Below are positions 1-10,073 of a DNA stretch of 64,000 bases, piece after piece. Origin of the DNA: Plasmodiophora brassicae (taxonomy: Eukaryota; Endomyxa: Phytomyxea; Phytomyxea; Plasmodiophorida); the NCBI GenBank assembly GCA_036867785.1, contig CP145423.1:1-64000 (forward strand), in the 5' to 3' direction. Both the position numbers and the translations under genes were made by a program. Position 1 is the first letter of the stretch. Each line of letters starts with the position of its first letter. The notes beneath the pieces were generated by a model. It searched no databases and was not told the origin of the DNA. It worked only from the letters and a program-made list of their open reading frames with translations.

Positions 1-329
1 AAACCCTAAAACCCTAAACCCTAAAACCCTAAAACCCTAAAACCCTAAAACCCTAAAACCCTAAAACCCTAAAACCCTAAAACCCTAAAACCCTAAAACC
101 CTAAAACCCTAAAACCCTAAAACCCTAAAACCCTAAAACCCTAAAACCCTAAAACCCTAAAACCCTAAAACCCTAAAACCCTAAAACCCTAAAACCCTAA
201 AACCCTAAAACCCTAAAACCCTAAAACCCTAAAACCTAACCCTAAAACCCTAAAACCCTAAAAAACCCTAACCCTAAAAAACCCTAAAACCCTAAGCCCC
301 TAAAACCCTAAAACCCTAAAAAACCCTAT
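1..329. repeat. Telomere repeat tract, CCCTAAAA type
   Basis: The tract is an almost unbroken array of the 8-mer CCCTAAAA, with a few CCCTAAA units near the tip. From about 230 to 329 it degenerates, with CCTAA, CCCTAAAAAA and AAGCCCCTAAAA variants. The C-rich strand reads 5' to 3' from base 1, so base 1 is the chromosome tip and the G-strand unit is TTTTAGGG. This unit is known from chlamydomonad algae and Theileria. The degenerate proximal part is typical of telomere junctions. Confidence 0.98.
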
Positions 330-374
330 ACAAGGCCTCGCGGATGTATCCGCGCTGAATCCATTTTCGGCCCA

Positions 375-1747
375 GTGGTTGGCAGTACCCTGTTCAGCAG
401 TTCCGATTCAGCCGTAGCCTGGGGAACTGTTTTCACGTTTATGCACTTATCGATGATGATTCTGTCGAAGTCCTTCGACCGTTCGTCGTTTGACACTGTG
501 GCGCAAACTTTCCTCGACGCTTGTGCCCGGCTGGAAACGGTGATTCCCGGCAAGCTGTTGACCATATCGGTACGTGCCCGTTGAGTATCGTATATGTATA
601 CTCATTGCCACACTGTTGCTGTTCAGATGCATTCGCTGATCCACCTTCCGGAAGTCATTCGCCAATGGGGCCCTATTTCTGGGTTCGCTTGGACGTATTC
701 AGTGGAACGGTGGATCAAGAGGATGAAGTCGATCCTGACATCTACGCAAGGGTTGACCATGAACATCGCCGGCAACCTTCAGCTGATCTCCGCAGCAGCG
801 TTGCTGAGGCTGGACTTACACGAACGGTACACGTTCGACAACGACAACCCACATTTGTTCGGGTGCCCGGACTCGTTTCCGGTGTCGTTACCGATTGTGT
901 TCCAAGGCCATATCAAGTCCTACGTCCTGAATGATATGGAGCGTGCGTGGCTGCATGCGACACTGATCGACGAGGAGCAATGGCCCACCATTTGGAACCA
1001 TCCATGGAGGCGCCAGTACGTGCTCCTCGTCAAGCAGTTCGAGCGTTCCACTGGAATTCTGATTTCGTCCTATCATCACGTCAAGTGCCAGCTCTCCAAC
1101 TTTGACGCATTCTGCCAGACTGGAGACATTCAGCGGCAGTTCCAAGGTCTATGTCTTCCAAGTCGCCTGGATTGCTGTGATCGTCTTCTCGTTGGTACGT
1201 GTGTCTTATGGCGAATGTTGCTGTTAATCAGATTTAACCGTTGCAGATCTTAGGCGCGTGTCTCTTCCGAACGCAGGATGCTGATACCTCCTACCAGAAG
1301 TCGAGCAATTGTCACTTCTTGACGAACTTCACTGACGACGGCCTCTACCTTGGAACAGCCGCGATGTTCTGCATGCTGGAACTACCGTATCACGATGACC
1401 ATGGCCAATCTGACATTTTCCCTATTATCCGCGTTTCCGCCTGGAAGAAGCTCAAGCGCGTTGGGGGCCTTGTCGGTGGGAGACTGCCACAGTATATCAG
1501 AGGTTCACTCAATCTTTGTTGATGTCTCTCATGTATTGAGTTGTACAATTGTTCAGGAAATCCTATCCGTCCTGGTGATGACGAATCGCCATGGGTTGCT
1601 GCCGATGAGATCGAAAGCAACAATGTGGTCCTTGTTTCCTGCCAAATTCCATATGATGGCCGTCGTGTTCACGCTAAACTCGTCTGCGTAGTTCCTCGTG
1701 GCAACATGGCACCGGGCTGTCTATATTCGACAGTGCCCAACGAATAA
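375..1747 (+). pseudogene. TNP2-like CACTA transposase, 5'-truncated (DUF4218-like part)
   Basis: Reading frames joined by short introns resemble the DUF4218 region that follows the transposase domain in plant-type CACTA (En/Spm) TNP2 proteins. Exon 1 (to 569) ends just before an exon (627 to about 1190) opening MHSLIHLPEVIRQWGP and followed by WTYSVERWIKRMKS. This matches the family pattern of a histidine-leucine-rich start, GGPV, then a basic ERW/K segment. Later exons lie near 1247-1502 and 1557-1747 (TAA stop). The introns at 570-626 and 1503-1556 have GTACGT or GT donors and TTCAG acceptors. The exon 2/3 join does not keep frame with the consensus donor, so decay is likely. The upstream half of the gene is missing; telomere repeat begins about 45 bp before the first recognisable codon. 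A related gene lies at 61.5-64 kb. Confidence 0.75.
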
Positions 1748-1871
1748 ACCAAGTGGGTAACGTTCTGCACGGCGCGTCTGACCTTCACAATCGTAGCGCC
1801 TGAGAGGGCGCGCCTTTCGCGGTGCCGGCTCGGTATTTACCACCAGTGCACCTTTCTGTTCCGTCCCGAGG

Positions 1872-3030
1872 GTGCGTCTCCACCACACGATTGTTGAATA
1901 CGGGCCCGATGCTGCACCTCCGCCACACACTGACAAGGTGGCGCGCGATCCAAATTCCGATCCGGGCCCCAATACCGACGACTACTTGGCACACGCGTCC
2001 TCATTCTTCAAATGCCGTCACCGGGTTACCAACAGTTTGTCGGGCGAGGGCCCCACCAGCCCCGGACGCCGGAACGCAAGGCGCTGTGTGCCTGGTTTCC
2101 GAGCGTGTATGCTAGGTACTGCTCCTGTGTGCGTGTGTATCCGAAATCGACGACGCTCATTACTCCCGTCTTTCAGTATTTACACTTCAGGGCAGCGAGA
2201 GATCAACGATCCGGTTAAGAACGCGATCCTACACCAGAGGATCCTGTCGGAAGGGCCTGTGCGGTTGGGTTTGCCCGCCGAAGACTGGACCTTGGAGGAC
2301 ACTCGTCAGCGTATGTCGACCATGTAGAATTTCACGTTAGAGTCGTTCTAATTTGTCGAAGTCATCAAACAACATCGGAGGTCACTTCACCGGAAGTTGG
2401 GTCAAGTTCGTCGGCGAAACTCATCAGCTGCGGCGTCTGACCGTCCGCGGTGCAATGCTATTTTCAAAGATCTTTCACGTACGTCGAGCACTTTCGTCTC
2501 TGGGGACTAATTTGATAACGGTCTATTTGATGTGCAGTTGAAGATGATCACTTGTTCAACTTCTTGGCACAGATACGAAACGAGTTCGTCAATATGGCGG
2601 AACAGCCCATTTTCGCCAGCTTTCGTTCGGTATTTTCAGAGGCCATCAAGAGGGCGCTGCGAGACGCGGTACGTATTCGATGGTTCTGACGACCCCATTA
2701 TTTACAATGTAATGGATGCAGTCCCATTATCAAGGGGCGCAGCAGCATGGCCAAAATCGTACGCAACGACAACGGTAACATCATATGTTGCATCATTGCT
2801 TTATGTATGAATTTAGGTGGAATTGCGGGCAGGCGCGTTGGAGGGTACGGCCGCTTTTGTTGGCGTCCAGTCTGTTGTATCATCTGATCAGAATTGCAGA
2901 TTATAGAACACGAGGATGTACGAGGGCGGCGGGTATGCAACGTACGAAACTTGTTCCACTTGCCGATCCTTACGGCACGTCGACGTCGCGGTCGGGTGGA
3001 TCGGCGCCCATCAAGAAACAGTTACAATAA
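1872..3030 (+). CDS. Unrecognised spliced gene, possible second CACTA gene
   Basis: Seven exons keep one frame: about 1872-2115, 2191-2310, 2362-2478, 2538-2668, 2722-2758, 2817-2858 and 2900-3030 (TAA). Every intron is GT-AG, 51-75 nt long, and all phases agree. The product has a basic stretch (IKQHRRSLHRKLGQVRRR), then an amphipathic region (EDDHLFNFLAQIRNEFV), then a Gly/Arg-rich end. I recognise no family. No ATG is visible at the 5' end of the first exon, so an upstream exon is probably missing. It lies about 125 bp after the TNP2-like remnant on the same strand, where CACTA elements often carry their second gene. It could equally be a host gene. The coordinated phases argue for real coding sequence. 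Confidence 0.45.
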
Positions 3031-3205
3031 ACCATTCGTTGATTCTATTCTGTTGTAGCGAGAATATCAAATACGATAGTGTCTCAATGCCTGGGTACCA
3101 TTCCATTCTATTACTATACCGGTAGGGAGAGCAAAAAACCATACGATGTTTTTTGGAAGAACGTCCGTTGAGCGCATTTTTTGCAAAATCGGGTCCCGAA
3201 ATCGG

Positions 3206-3239
3206 CACCAAATTGGCACTACCTAGTGCCAATTTGGTG
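3206..3239. repeat. Perfect short hairpin
   Basis: Two 16-base perfectly complementary arms (3206-3221 and 3224-3239) are separated by CC. A further copy of the arm motif, TTTGGCACT, lies at about 3290. This may be a terminus or recombination relic of a mobile element next to the LINE-like remnant. No adjoining gene suggests a terminator role. Confidence 0.8.
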
Positions 3240-3311
3240 TCGTCAAGTGCCAATAAAGGGCTGACGGGCTAATCCACGGGATGGCACTAATTTGGCACTT
3301 CTATTTTTCCA

Positions 3312-4582
3312 GTGCACGTCGGCCTACTGAAGAAGCTCGACCAGCTGCAGAAGTCGGCCGTCGCCCTGTTCTTCGGTGGATACCGCCGCCGCATCGGCTC
3401 GTCCCTGATGCTCCGGTACGCTGGGCTCGTGCCCGCCGCCGCCCGCCATGCCAAGCTGCGCGCCCGGTTCGCGTTCAAGTAGGTCACGTGGTCGGAGCAG
3501 ATCAAGGATGGCGATCGCGTCCCGTTCCTTGTCCGCGTCACGCGTTGGGCGCTCATCAACCCGCGCAGCCGATTCAACATGATGCTGAAGGGCTGCAAGG
3601 TCTACGCGGATGCGACGGCCATCTACAGGTTTGGTTTGGTTTGGTTTTATTTGTTTTTCGCGATTTTTTCCTTTTCACGCAGGCGCCTCGGTCTCGAGTC
3701 CGAGGATCGAAGGATCAGCAGCAGAACGCCAACATCCCCCGGCCTGGCAGTGCCGGCCCGTCACCTTTGTACTGGGTTCATCGCGCCTTGGACGATATCG
3801 GAACGGGACGTGATTCGCTCGGACTTGTCGACTGCACTCTTGTCGGACCTCTTTCGCCATACCGCCTATGCCGGGGAGCCGACATACACTTGTTACGGGC
3901 CGTTCCTTTACCTCCCAGACGCTCAAGCGAGACCCCTAATTGCTCTGGCACTTTGGGCTGCCTGATCAGTAAACACCCCTTCAACATTTACGGCTGTTGG
4001 TCACCGGGACTTTTTTGGGGGAGTTCGTGCCTCGAGCTGGGGACCTTGCGGTCCCGCGACTGCTTGCTGACCTGTTGCTAGTACTCCTGACCAGCTAGGC
4101 CACTGGGGCAGCGCCCAAGGCCATCTACAGGAACGGCGAACAGGCACGCGCGATGCGTAACAACGATGAACTCGCCGACGTCGAGGCCAGCCGACCGACA
4201 CGAAAACGCCCACGCCTGCCCGATCGGCAAGACGCACTGCTGAAGGCGCTGCAGGCTGCACACATGGACCGCTGCCAACGCGTCCTGCAAGCTGATGCGC
4301 CTGCAGCTGCAGGCGTACAACCTGCCGTTCCCGGCCGCGTACCACTCAGGCAATGACGCATACGCGGTGGCGTCATGGGTCACAAACCGCATCCCGGGCA
4401 CCAACGCCCAGTGCCGCGCCTGCAATGACAAGAACCTGTCGCGGTACCACATTGCCGCTCGATGTACTGACTCAATGCGCCTGCTCAGACCGATCATCGA
4501 TTGGCGCATCTGGGCGCTACACTTCAACAGGGCCGACACCGGGATCGCCATCGACTACGTGGCCATTCAGCTGCCCGTCTGA
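3312..4582 (+). pseudogene. LINE-like (non-LTR) reverse transcriptase C-terminal remnant
   Basis: The frame from 3312 (LLKKLDQLQKSAVALFFG, then GLVPAAARHAKLRARF) fits the thumb or post-RT region of non-LTR retrotransposons. The downstream part (4295-4582, ending in TGA) carries CRACNDKNLSRYHIAARC, a C-x2-C-x7-H-x4-C zinc knuckle of the kind that closes many LINE ORF2 proteins. Defects are visible: an in-frame TAG at 3480-3482, a one-base frame change near 4290, and a SINE-like insertion of about 0.5 kb (3631-4131). Removing the insert and one copy of its 13-bp duplication restores the frame through YADATAIYRNGEQARAMRN. The 5' part of the element is absent. Confidence 0.7.
3631..4131 (-). mobile_element. 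tRNA-derived SINE inserted in the LINE remnant
   Basis: The 13-mer GGCCATCTACAGG occurs at 3618-3630 and again at 4119-4131, flanking about 488 bp. Read on the minus strand, the insert starts near 4118 and has a Pol III A-box-like TGGCCTAGCTGG (4091-4102). A B-box-like GCTCGAGGC follows near 4029-4038. It ends in an A-rich tail (T-rich on the plus strand, 3631-3672). This is the layout of a tRNA-head SINE with a target-site duplication. The insert breaks a reading frame that is continuous without it. The tRNA-like head does not fold into a clean tRNA by eye, so I do not call a functional tRNA. Confidence 0.75.
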
Positions 4583-4626
4583 CGGCGCCGCCCGCCAGCG
4601 AAGCCGCTCGCCTGCACCCTCGCCGG

Positions 4627-4932
4627 ATGCCGGATCCGCGCGACCCGACGTTTCGGCTGAGCGATCGCCAGCGATGCTGGCTGGCCGTCCTGGGCACGTT
4701 CATCCGCGCCGTTGCCGCCCGCTGCATCCGCGGCGAGTCGCTCGCCATCTCCGCTCAGGGCGTCGCTGCGCTTGCTGGCCTGGACGCGACGGTATGGAAC
4801 GAGATCAGCGACGATGAGGAGAACGAGAACGCGCGAGTCGCCGTTGAAGTCGCCGAACATGTCCTCGACGACCCTGCACTGGTCGGGTTCCTGGGCGGTG
4901 CGGACGCAGGACCACCCGGTCGCCCCCGTTGA
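4627..4932 (+). CDS. Small ORF of unknown function (101 aa)
   Basis: An ATG-start ORF begins 45 bp after the LINE-like remnant. The product has a hydrophobic/aromatic middle (RQRCWLAVLGTFIRAVAARC) and an acidic segment (ISDDEENENAR). I recognise no family. The codons are GC-rich like those of real genes here, but overlapping frames are also open. It could be the start of another retroelement ORF. Confidence 0.25.
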   Translation: MPDPRDPTFRLSDRQRCWLAVLGTFIRAVAARCIRGESLAISAQGVAALAGLDATVWNEISDDEENENARVAVEVAEHVLDDPALVGFLGGADAGPPGRPR

Positions 4933-5920
4933 CGATCCCGTGCCGGCCGATCGCGAACACGACGTCGCCGACCCTGCCGGGGGCAGCATTGCGAACGGCG
5001 ACCATGAGGAGGCCGCCATCATGCCCGAAGATGATACCGCCGATCCAGGCAGAGACGCCGCCGCCCGAGCTCGTCGACGCGTCCAGCATCACACGCCGAC
5101 GATGATGATGACGGCCATCGTCCTTCGCTGTATTGCTAACGCCGTCGGTCGGTCGACGGAAGTCAATGCTGGACCGGAGCATGAAGCATGCATGTCGTCG
5201 CACCACGACGCGCCGTCGCCTGCATCGTCGCCCGGCCGTGTCCCGTCGCCACTAGATGGGCACGGTGCGGCCGACTTAGAGCGCCGCGCGCGGTCATGGC
5301 GCCCGCCGTGAATGCGGTGCACTCCGCAGCCACCGCCATTACTCGTCCTGAGCTTCCCAAAGTCTGTTTGTCGACCCAATCTACGACGCTTTGTATTTCT
5401 CACTAATACATTAGAAAAGCCCCTAAAGGTATCGGACACCGTGTTCACACCGTCAACTCAAGCAAGGTTCATACGAGTACGTCACGTGCGTGCCGATATG
5501 GCGAGGTTCAGAGCACATTGTGCATTCGGTGAGATTGCAGGTCGGAATGCTCCCGCCCAGGCCCCAGCGGCCCAGCCAGCCGACTGTCCCCCACGCCCAC
5601 CTAACACACGCCGTGCTGCGTCGGCCGCCCACTTACTACCGTGACGGCGCCCCCGATCCGACGCAGCACGGCGCCCAGCGCCGTCCAACATCAAAACCAG
5701 CGCCCCGCGACCTCCTCGCACGGCGCGCCGAGCACCGCACCGCCGCCGCTCGCCATTCCCGGCTGAGCGGCGCAGTGCGCATCATCATCAGCTGCTCGGG
5801 CGACTGGTCATCGCCTGCCGATCCGGCATCGCACCAGCCTCGCCGGGCGTCGCACGCCTGATCTATTCGCAAGAATACGGTACCGGACCTAATCGTCAAG
5901 AATCACCCCAAAACCACTGG
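4933..5920. other. No confident gene
   Basis: GC-rich sequence with several overlapping open frames on both strands and no recognisable domain, repeat or splice-consistent chain. An overlapping frame (4712-5311) encodes an Ala/Asp/Arg-rich low-complexity peptide. I see nothing further that I can support. Confidence 0.5.
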
Positions 5921-5923
5921 GGC

Positions 5924-6494
5924 TGCTTGAAAGTGAACACAAACGCATTTGTGTACAGTTATATTTCGAACTGTTTAACTCAGCGTAATATACTATTGTG
6001 GCAACGAACTCACAGATCACATCACCGGAACGAAGTTATCGTCGACCATCTACTCGCGTAGTGTCTGCAATTGGTACAATGAAGCCGCCAGGTAGCGCGT
6101 ACTCGTGTGGCCAGAAAGTGTACACTAGCTAGTGTACACTTCTGGTCAAGTTCATGTCAGATGTATCGATGTGTATCAAAATGCGTCACGAATGCGTTTC
6201 GAATGCCACACATTCCTGGGTTAGAGCGCACTTTTTGTCACTTCGGCTCACATATGTGCGGAAGTGCCACAACATGCACTTTTCATCACTTCAGTCAGGA
6301 ATTGGCACATTTCAAGCACATGGGCAGCACGCGACGCCATGAATTGAATGTTGTTGGAGTTACTTTGAAGGGCGTATGCGGAATTAACAACTACCGGTTT
6401 CCCAATGAGAGGTATCTGACTAATTAATAAACTATCTCGAAATCAACCAATTCATGTAATGTACTTCCAAATGTACAGTTTCAAGCAGCCCCAC
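5924..6494. mobile_element. MITE-like element with terminal inverted repeats
   Basis: The 15-mer TGGGGCTGCTTGAAA near 5924 recurs in reverse complement near 6479-6494, bounding about 570 bp. The interior is clearly AT-richer than its surroundings and has no coding potential. Near 6117-6140 it contains a perfect 24-bp palindrome, extended with near-perfect flanks to 6111-6145. Non-coding interior, TIRs and internal palindrome fit a small non-autonomous DNA transposon. I could not identify a clean target-site duplication. Confidence 0.6.
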
Positions 6495-6565
6495 TCGCCC
6501 CGGTTGCTCTACGGACTTTTGTTCCAGTTTGCCGTTGTTTTTCGTCGTCGTCATCGTCTCTCGCC

Positions 6566-6823
6566 ATGTCCGATGCGAACGCCGCGTTCGCCTTGTTCAG
6601 GCAGGCGCACGACGACGCCGTGGCGGCGAACAAGGCTCTCAAAGACGTCCGCGACGCCAATCCGGACGACCCACGCCTCCCGGGCCTGAAATGTGACGCC
6701 GCGGCCGCCGACCATTCACGCGACGTTGCCCTGGCCGCCCTCCAGGCCGTTAGTGCCGCCGCCCCGCCCGCCGCCCCACCCGCCGGTACTTCTTGCCTCG
6801 ATTTACGCGTGGCTATATTTTGA
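6566..6823 (+). CDS. Small hypothetical ORF (85 aa)
   Basis: The ATG sits in a favourable context (GCCATGTCC). The product starts MSDANAAFALFRQAHDDA and is an Ala-rich, probably helical peptide with a Pro/Ala run. A possible donor (GGTACT) lies at the Pro/Ala run, so the ORF may be a first exon. I recognise no family. It lies 70 bp after the MITE-like element. Confidence 0.3.
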   Translation: MSDANAAFALFRQAHDDAVAANKALKDVRDANPDDPRLPGLKCDAAAADHSRDVALAALQAVSAAAPPAAPPAGTSCLDLRVAIF

Positions 6824-7210
6824 TAACGCTGGTTGGACTTCTAGAGGACACGACGACCCTCGTAGGCGATTGGTTTCTCGTCGCTGCAAGAAAGACGGTT
6901 GCTCATGTATATGCTTTATTTCGGCGTCCAGGGCCGGATTGGCAACAATTGGGGTCCACTGCTGATAGTTCTCAACGGCGTTATCGCCAACATGCACCCG
7001 CCCTCAGCCGTAGATTTTCGCTGATAATGTTCGCGAACAGTTTTTTGATATTATAGCGCGCAGCCATACCTGTCGGGGACGGTTGGGATCGCAGCGCTGT
7101 TCCTGTTCCTGTTTCGAGTCTGCAATCGCCGTCGTTAAGGGCTGGTGATATTCGACGACGAGCGAAACGCAAATAAATATATCCTGTTGTCTCGCGTCTG
7201 CCGCCCAATG
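6824..7210. other. No gene seen
   Basis: Only short overlapping frames; I see no repeats or splice-consistent coding sequence here. Confidence 0.4.
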
Positions 7211-7816
7211 TCACACTAGGGTGTTGAACGCGTTTGAGCCACCGTTAGCTGGAACAAAGGTACCGTTGGAAAGGAGATTAAAAATCAGAAACAGGACGCC
7301 TGTTCGTGGTGCCGTAAGTGCCACTGTTCGTCTGCAATTGCGAAGAACGTGTCGCAATCTGGGCAAGTTGCTGGTTTCACTAAAATCGAAGCTGAACTCC
7401 GCGGGAGTGCGCGAAATGACGCGCGTGGACTCGTTTTGCGCGCCCGGTGCACCATGGACGACGGCACCGCCAGCTGGCTTCTCGTTGTCAGGCAGACGCG
7501 CGCTCGGATGATCAGCCATGAGTAGACAGCGCGTTCCACGACTGCCTCCTGTCCTGTTGGGGTCAGCACGTGATGCGCTGGCGGTAACAGCACATGATCC
7601 GGCGGCGCAGACGCTGTGCCGCATCTGATCCAGGCCTGCGTCCGCTGAACTGCCCCTAGTCATCAACGAGTTCCGCGCCCTGTTCATGGTTCGAACAACC
7701 ACATCTCTGGGGTCAGGCTGCACCTTCACATCCGTCGATCCGATACTCGGTTCTCTCCAGCACCGCATGGCGCAGGTCGTCGACGCCCTGACCTGACCCG
7801 GCTGCCTGTAATGCAT
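7211..7816 (-). CDS. Hypothetical ORF with a paralogous segment at 59.4-59.8 kb
   Basis: The minus-strand ORF (about 200 codons) contains a segment near 7370-7520 ending STRVISRTPAEFSFDF. It aligns with STRGILRTPTEFSSDL in the minus-strand ORF at 59436-59852. Flanking residues (a DHxxAxLxxNE motif upstream, NLPR/NLPK downstream) also correspond, so the two loci share a coding-like segment on this strand. No ATG is clear at the upstream end of the long frame; the paralogous part could start from a Met near 7518. Function unknown. The conserved LRTPxEFS resembles a short linear motif more than a folded domain. Confidence 0.4.
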   Translation of the reverse strand: MHYRQPGQVRASTTCAMRCWREPSIGSTDVKVQPDPRDVVVRTMNRARNSLMTRGSSADAGLDQMRHSVCAAGSCAVTASASRADPNRTGGSRGTRCLLMADHPSARLPDNEKPAGGAVVHGAPGAQNESTRVISRTPAEFSFDFSETSNLPRLRHVLRNCRRTVALTAPRTGVLFLIFNLLSNGTFVPANGGSNAFNTLV

Positions 7817-8520
7817 GCCTGCTGCCGCGCCGATTCACCTCCGTCCAGCGGCACGGGCCAACGGAGCCAGTACGACCACAACAGGGCGTGCTGGACGCCA
7901 GCCGACGTCCCCGACACGTCTGCGTCATCGCAGTGCTTCTCCGGACAGGTACGAGTCATCGTCTGCTGCACAGTCGCCCTAGGCCTCTGACACGTTGGAA
8001 CAGGACACGTCTTCCGTCGCCTGCGGTCGAAGCGGGGCTGGGAAAACATCGTCCCAGCCTGCTGCTCAGCTGATGCGGCGCCCTGGTCGTCCGACGATCG
8101 CTGCAATCGGTTCTGCGCGCACCTGCCCTGCACCATGCGTCGATGACATCGTGATGATGGCGTGCTGCTGACCAATCAAGGGGCGTTGCCAACATCACCG
8201 TGTGCATTACGAGCGGTGCCTGCCTGCCTGCTCTGCGGCGGCACGCTGCTACAAGCCATCGACGTCCCGCTGCCATCACTGCCGGCGTTTCTTTCAACCA
8301 GAGCCGTGCCATACAAGCAGGTGAGGTTGACACGGCGTCCCAACCGGCGCTGAACGGCCGCGTTCGCTGCAATTGGTGTCGGATGACCGACTGAGGACAA
8401 TGACGTCGTCCCCGTCTGCGTGTGGTCAATGGCAGCTAAGACTCGAAGGGCAGCGCATGCATGTCGGGCGACGCAGCACGCACGTAGGAGAGCTGGTTGG
8501 GCCGACTTCCAGTAAACGCG
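7817..8520. other. No confident gene
   Basis: Overlapping minus-strand frames include a Cys-rich patch (TCPVPTC then TCPEKHC, about 7960-8050) that could be a zinc-binding remnant. I could not build a consistent gene model. The patch lies upstream, in minus-strand sense, of the ORF at 7211-7816. Confidence 0.35.
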
Positions 8521-8650
8521 GTTCAGTCCGTATGTGACCGCTCGAGCTCATGATCTCTGACTTCTACTTCAGTGTGCCGGATGGGGAGAAGGATGTGATA
8601 CAGTTTTGTTTGTACTGCATAGCGAGCGAGACAGTTCAGTTCGGCTGTGT

Positions 8651-10073
8651 TTACTGCGTTCGCACAGCCATAACCCTGTAGAACAGCAGCCGGAAGAAGC
8701 GCTGCCTCAGCAAGCACGCGACAGCCACGTCGGGATAAAGCTGGACGCGACTTGTGTCGCAGAACGCCCAGCCACCTGCTTGACCCAGGACACGTAATGG
8801 CCTTCGTCGTGTCCAGCGACGTGGGCATCACCCTGGTGGTCCACAAGGCCGACCAGCTCAAAGTAGGCGTCTGAGACTTGGACTACCGCCTCTGGCACCA
8901 CGTCCTGTGCAAAGGAGAAATCAGATATTCCAAGGTATCCATCCATGTTCGTTGCCGGGCCCTGCACCTACCACCGTCGTCTTGCGGCGCGCCATCGTCA
9001 CGAGCTGGCCATCCGGACCGCGCTCCCTGACGATGCGGATAGGATCTTGCCTCACGATCATCGCCTGTCCATGCACGACCTGCCCTTTCATCTGGCGCAA
9101 GGTCGTGCAGCGGTGCTCGACATCCCGACCGGAATTGCACGGCCGTTCTGAGGAGCATCTCCTGGTCAGCGTCGTCGTGTGCTCGCTGACCAGCGCCTCG
9201 GCGAGGGTCGTCCGGCCCCGCGAACCACCCAGCATAACAACCGGGAGCTCGCAGGGCGGGCGCCTCGTGGCATGGCCGCACGATGTGCACGTGTCGACGA
9301 CGTGCTCAACGAACCCCACGATCGCCCTCTCGATGGGCTGACCGTTGGACCCGGTGACCGAGTACGACGACATCTGGTGCAACAGCTCCAGCGCGAAGTC
9401 GTCCGCGTCATGCTGTTGACCGGCATCGAATGACCTCGTCGCCCGGTCAGCGTTGCTGATGACCTTGATGAGGTCAACGAGCGTAGCGGATGCCACTTGG
9501 GGATCTTCATGTCGGTTCATCACCTGGTTGTTGAGGTCAACCCAAGGGGCGTGCCCGGAGACACGTTCCCAGCCGGGCAACGCGCGCAAGATCTGCATCG
9601 GTGCAATGGCGTAACAAATCGAACGGCAGACGCCTGCCTCATCATTGTTCGAAATGCCCGCTGGCAGTAACGATCGAGCGTCACGCTGCTCCTAAAAACC
9701 CAGTTAGCATCGACGGTGCCGATAACACAGTGTCCCGCACCTGTGCAGCACGTCGCGTGTTTTCAATCGGTTCGCGGTCGACGTGTGGCACGGGCCGGCG
9801 CGCACGCTTGCCAGGGCGGACGGTCAGTGAAGCAGACGGGACACCGACCGGTGCACGTGGCCTGCTGCGCTTGTTCGCAGGGCCCTTGCTCAATGTCATC
9901 GGCGCAGCCGTCGACGGTTTCTGCGACATCTGCCGGTTAACGATTACACCCAGTCCACTGTACGCTGTAGCAAACTGACCAAACTGGAGCGAAACCTTGT
10001 CGACGATTTCGATGTGTCCGTCGATGTCGCCCTCGGGTAATATCACAGTGACATCCGTTCCGCCATTGTCCAT
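8651..10073 (-). CDS. Ubiquitin-specific protease (peptidase C19) with apparent frameshift
   Basis: Three exons: 10073-9741, 9691-8972 and 8904-8651, with introns 9692-9740 and 8905-8971, both phase 0. USP landmarks appear in order. A Cys box reads GVCRSICYAIAPMQILRALP. QQHDADDFALELLHQM corresponds to the family QDAxEF motif. A CTSCG zinc finger follows. The His box is YFELVGLVDHQG, then GHDEGHYVSWV. The C-terminal end is WAFCDTSRVQ, then RLLFYR and TAA at 8651. The His box and the final segment are in different frames at about 8765, where one base appears to be missing and no plausible intron fits. This is either a sequencing error or a broken gene. The Asn usually before the Cys is replaced. 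The start is the first ATG; an upstream exon is possible because the frame stays open for about 55 bases above it. Confidence 0.8.

Noticed and set aside
4029-4118. Functional tRNA gene in the SINE head
   Set aside because: A- and B-box-like sequences exist, but I could not fold a clean cloverleaf. It belongs to a transposable element flanked by a target duplication.
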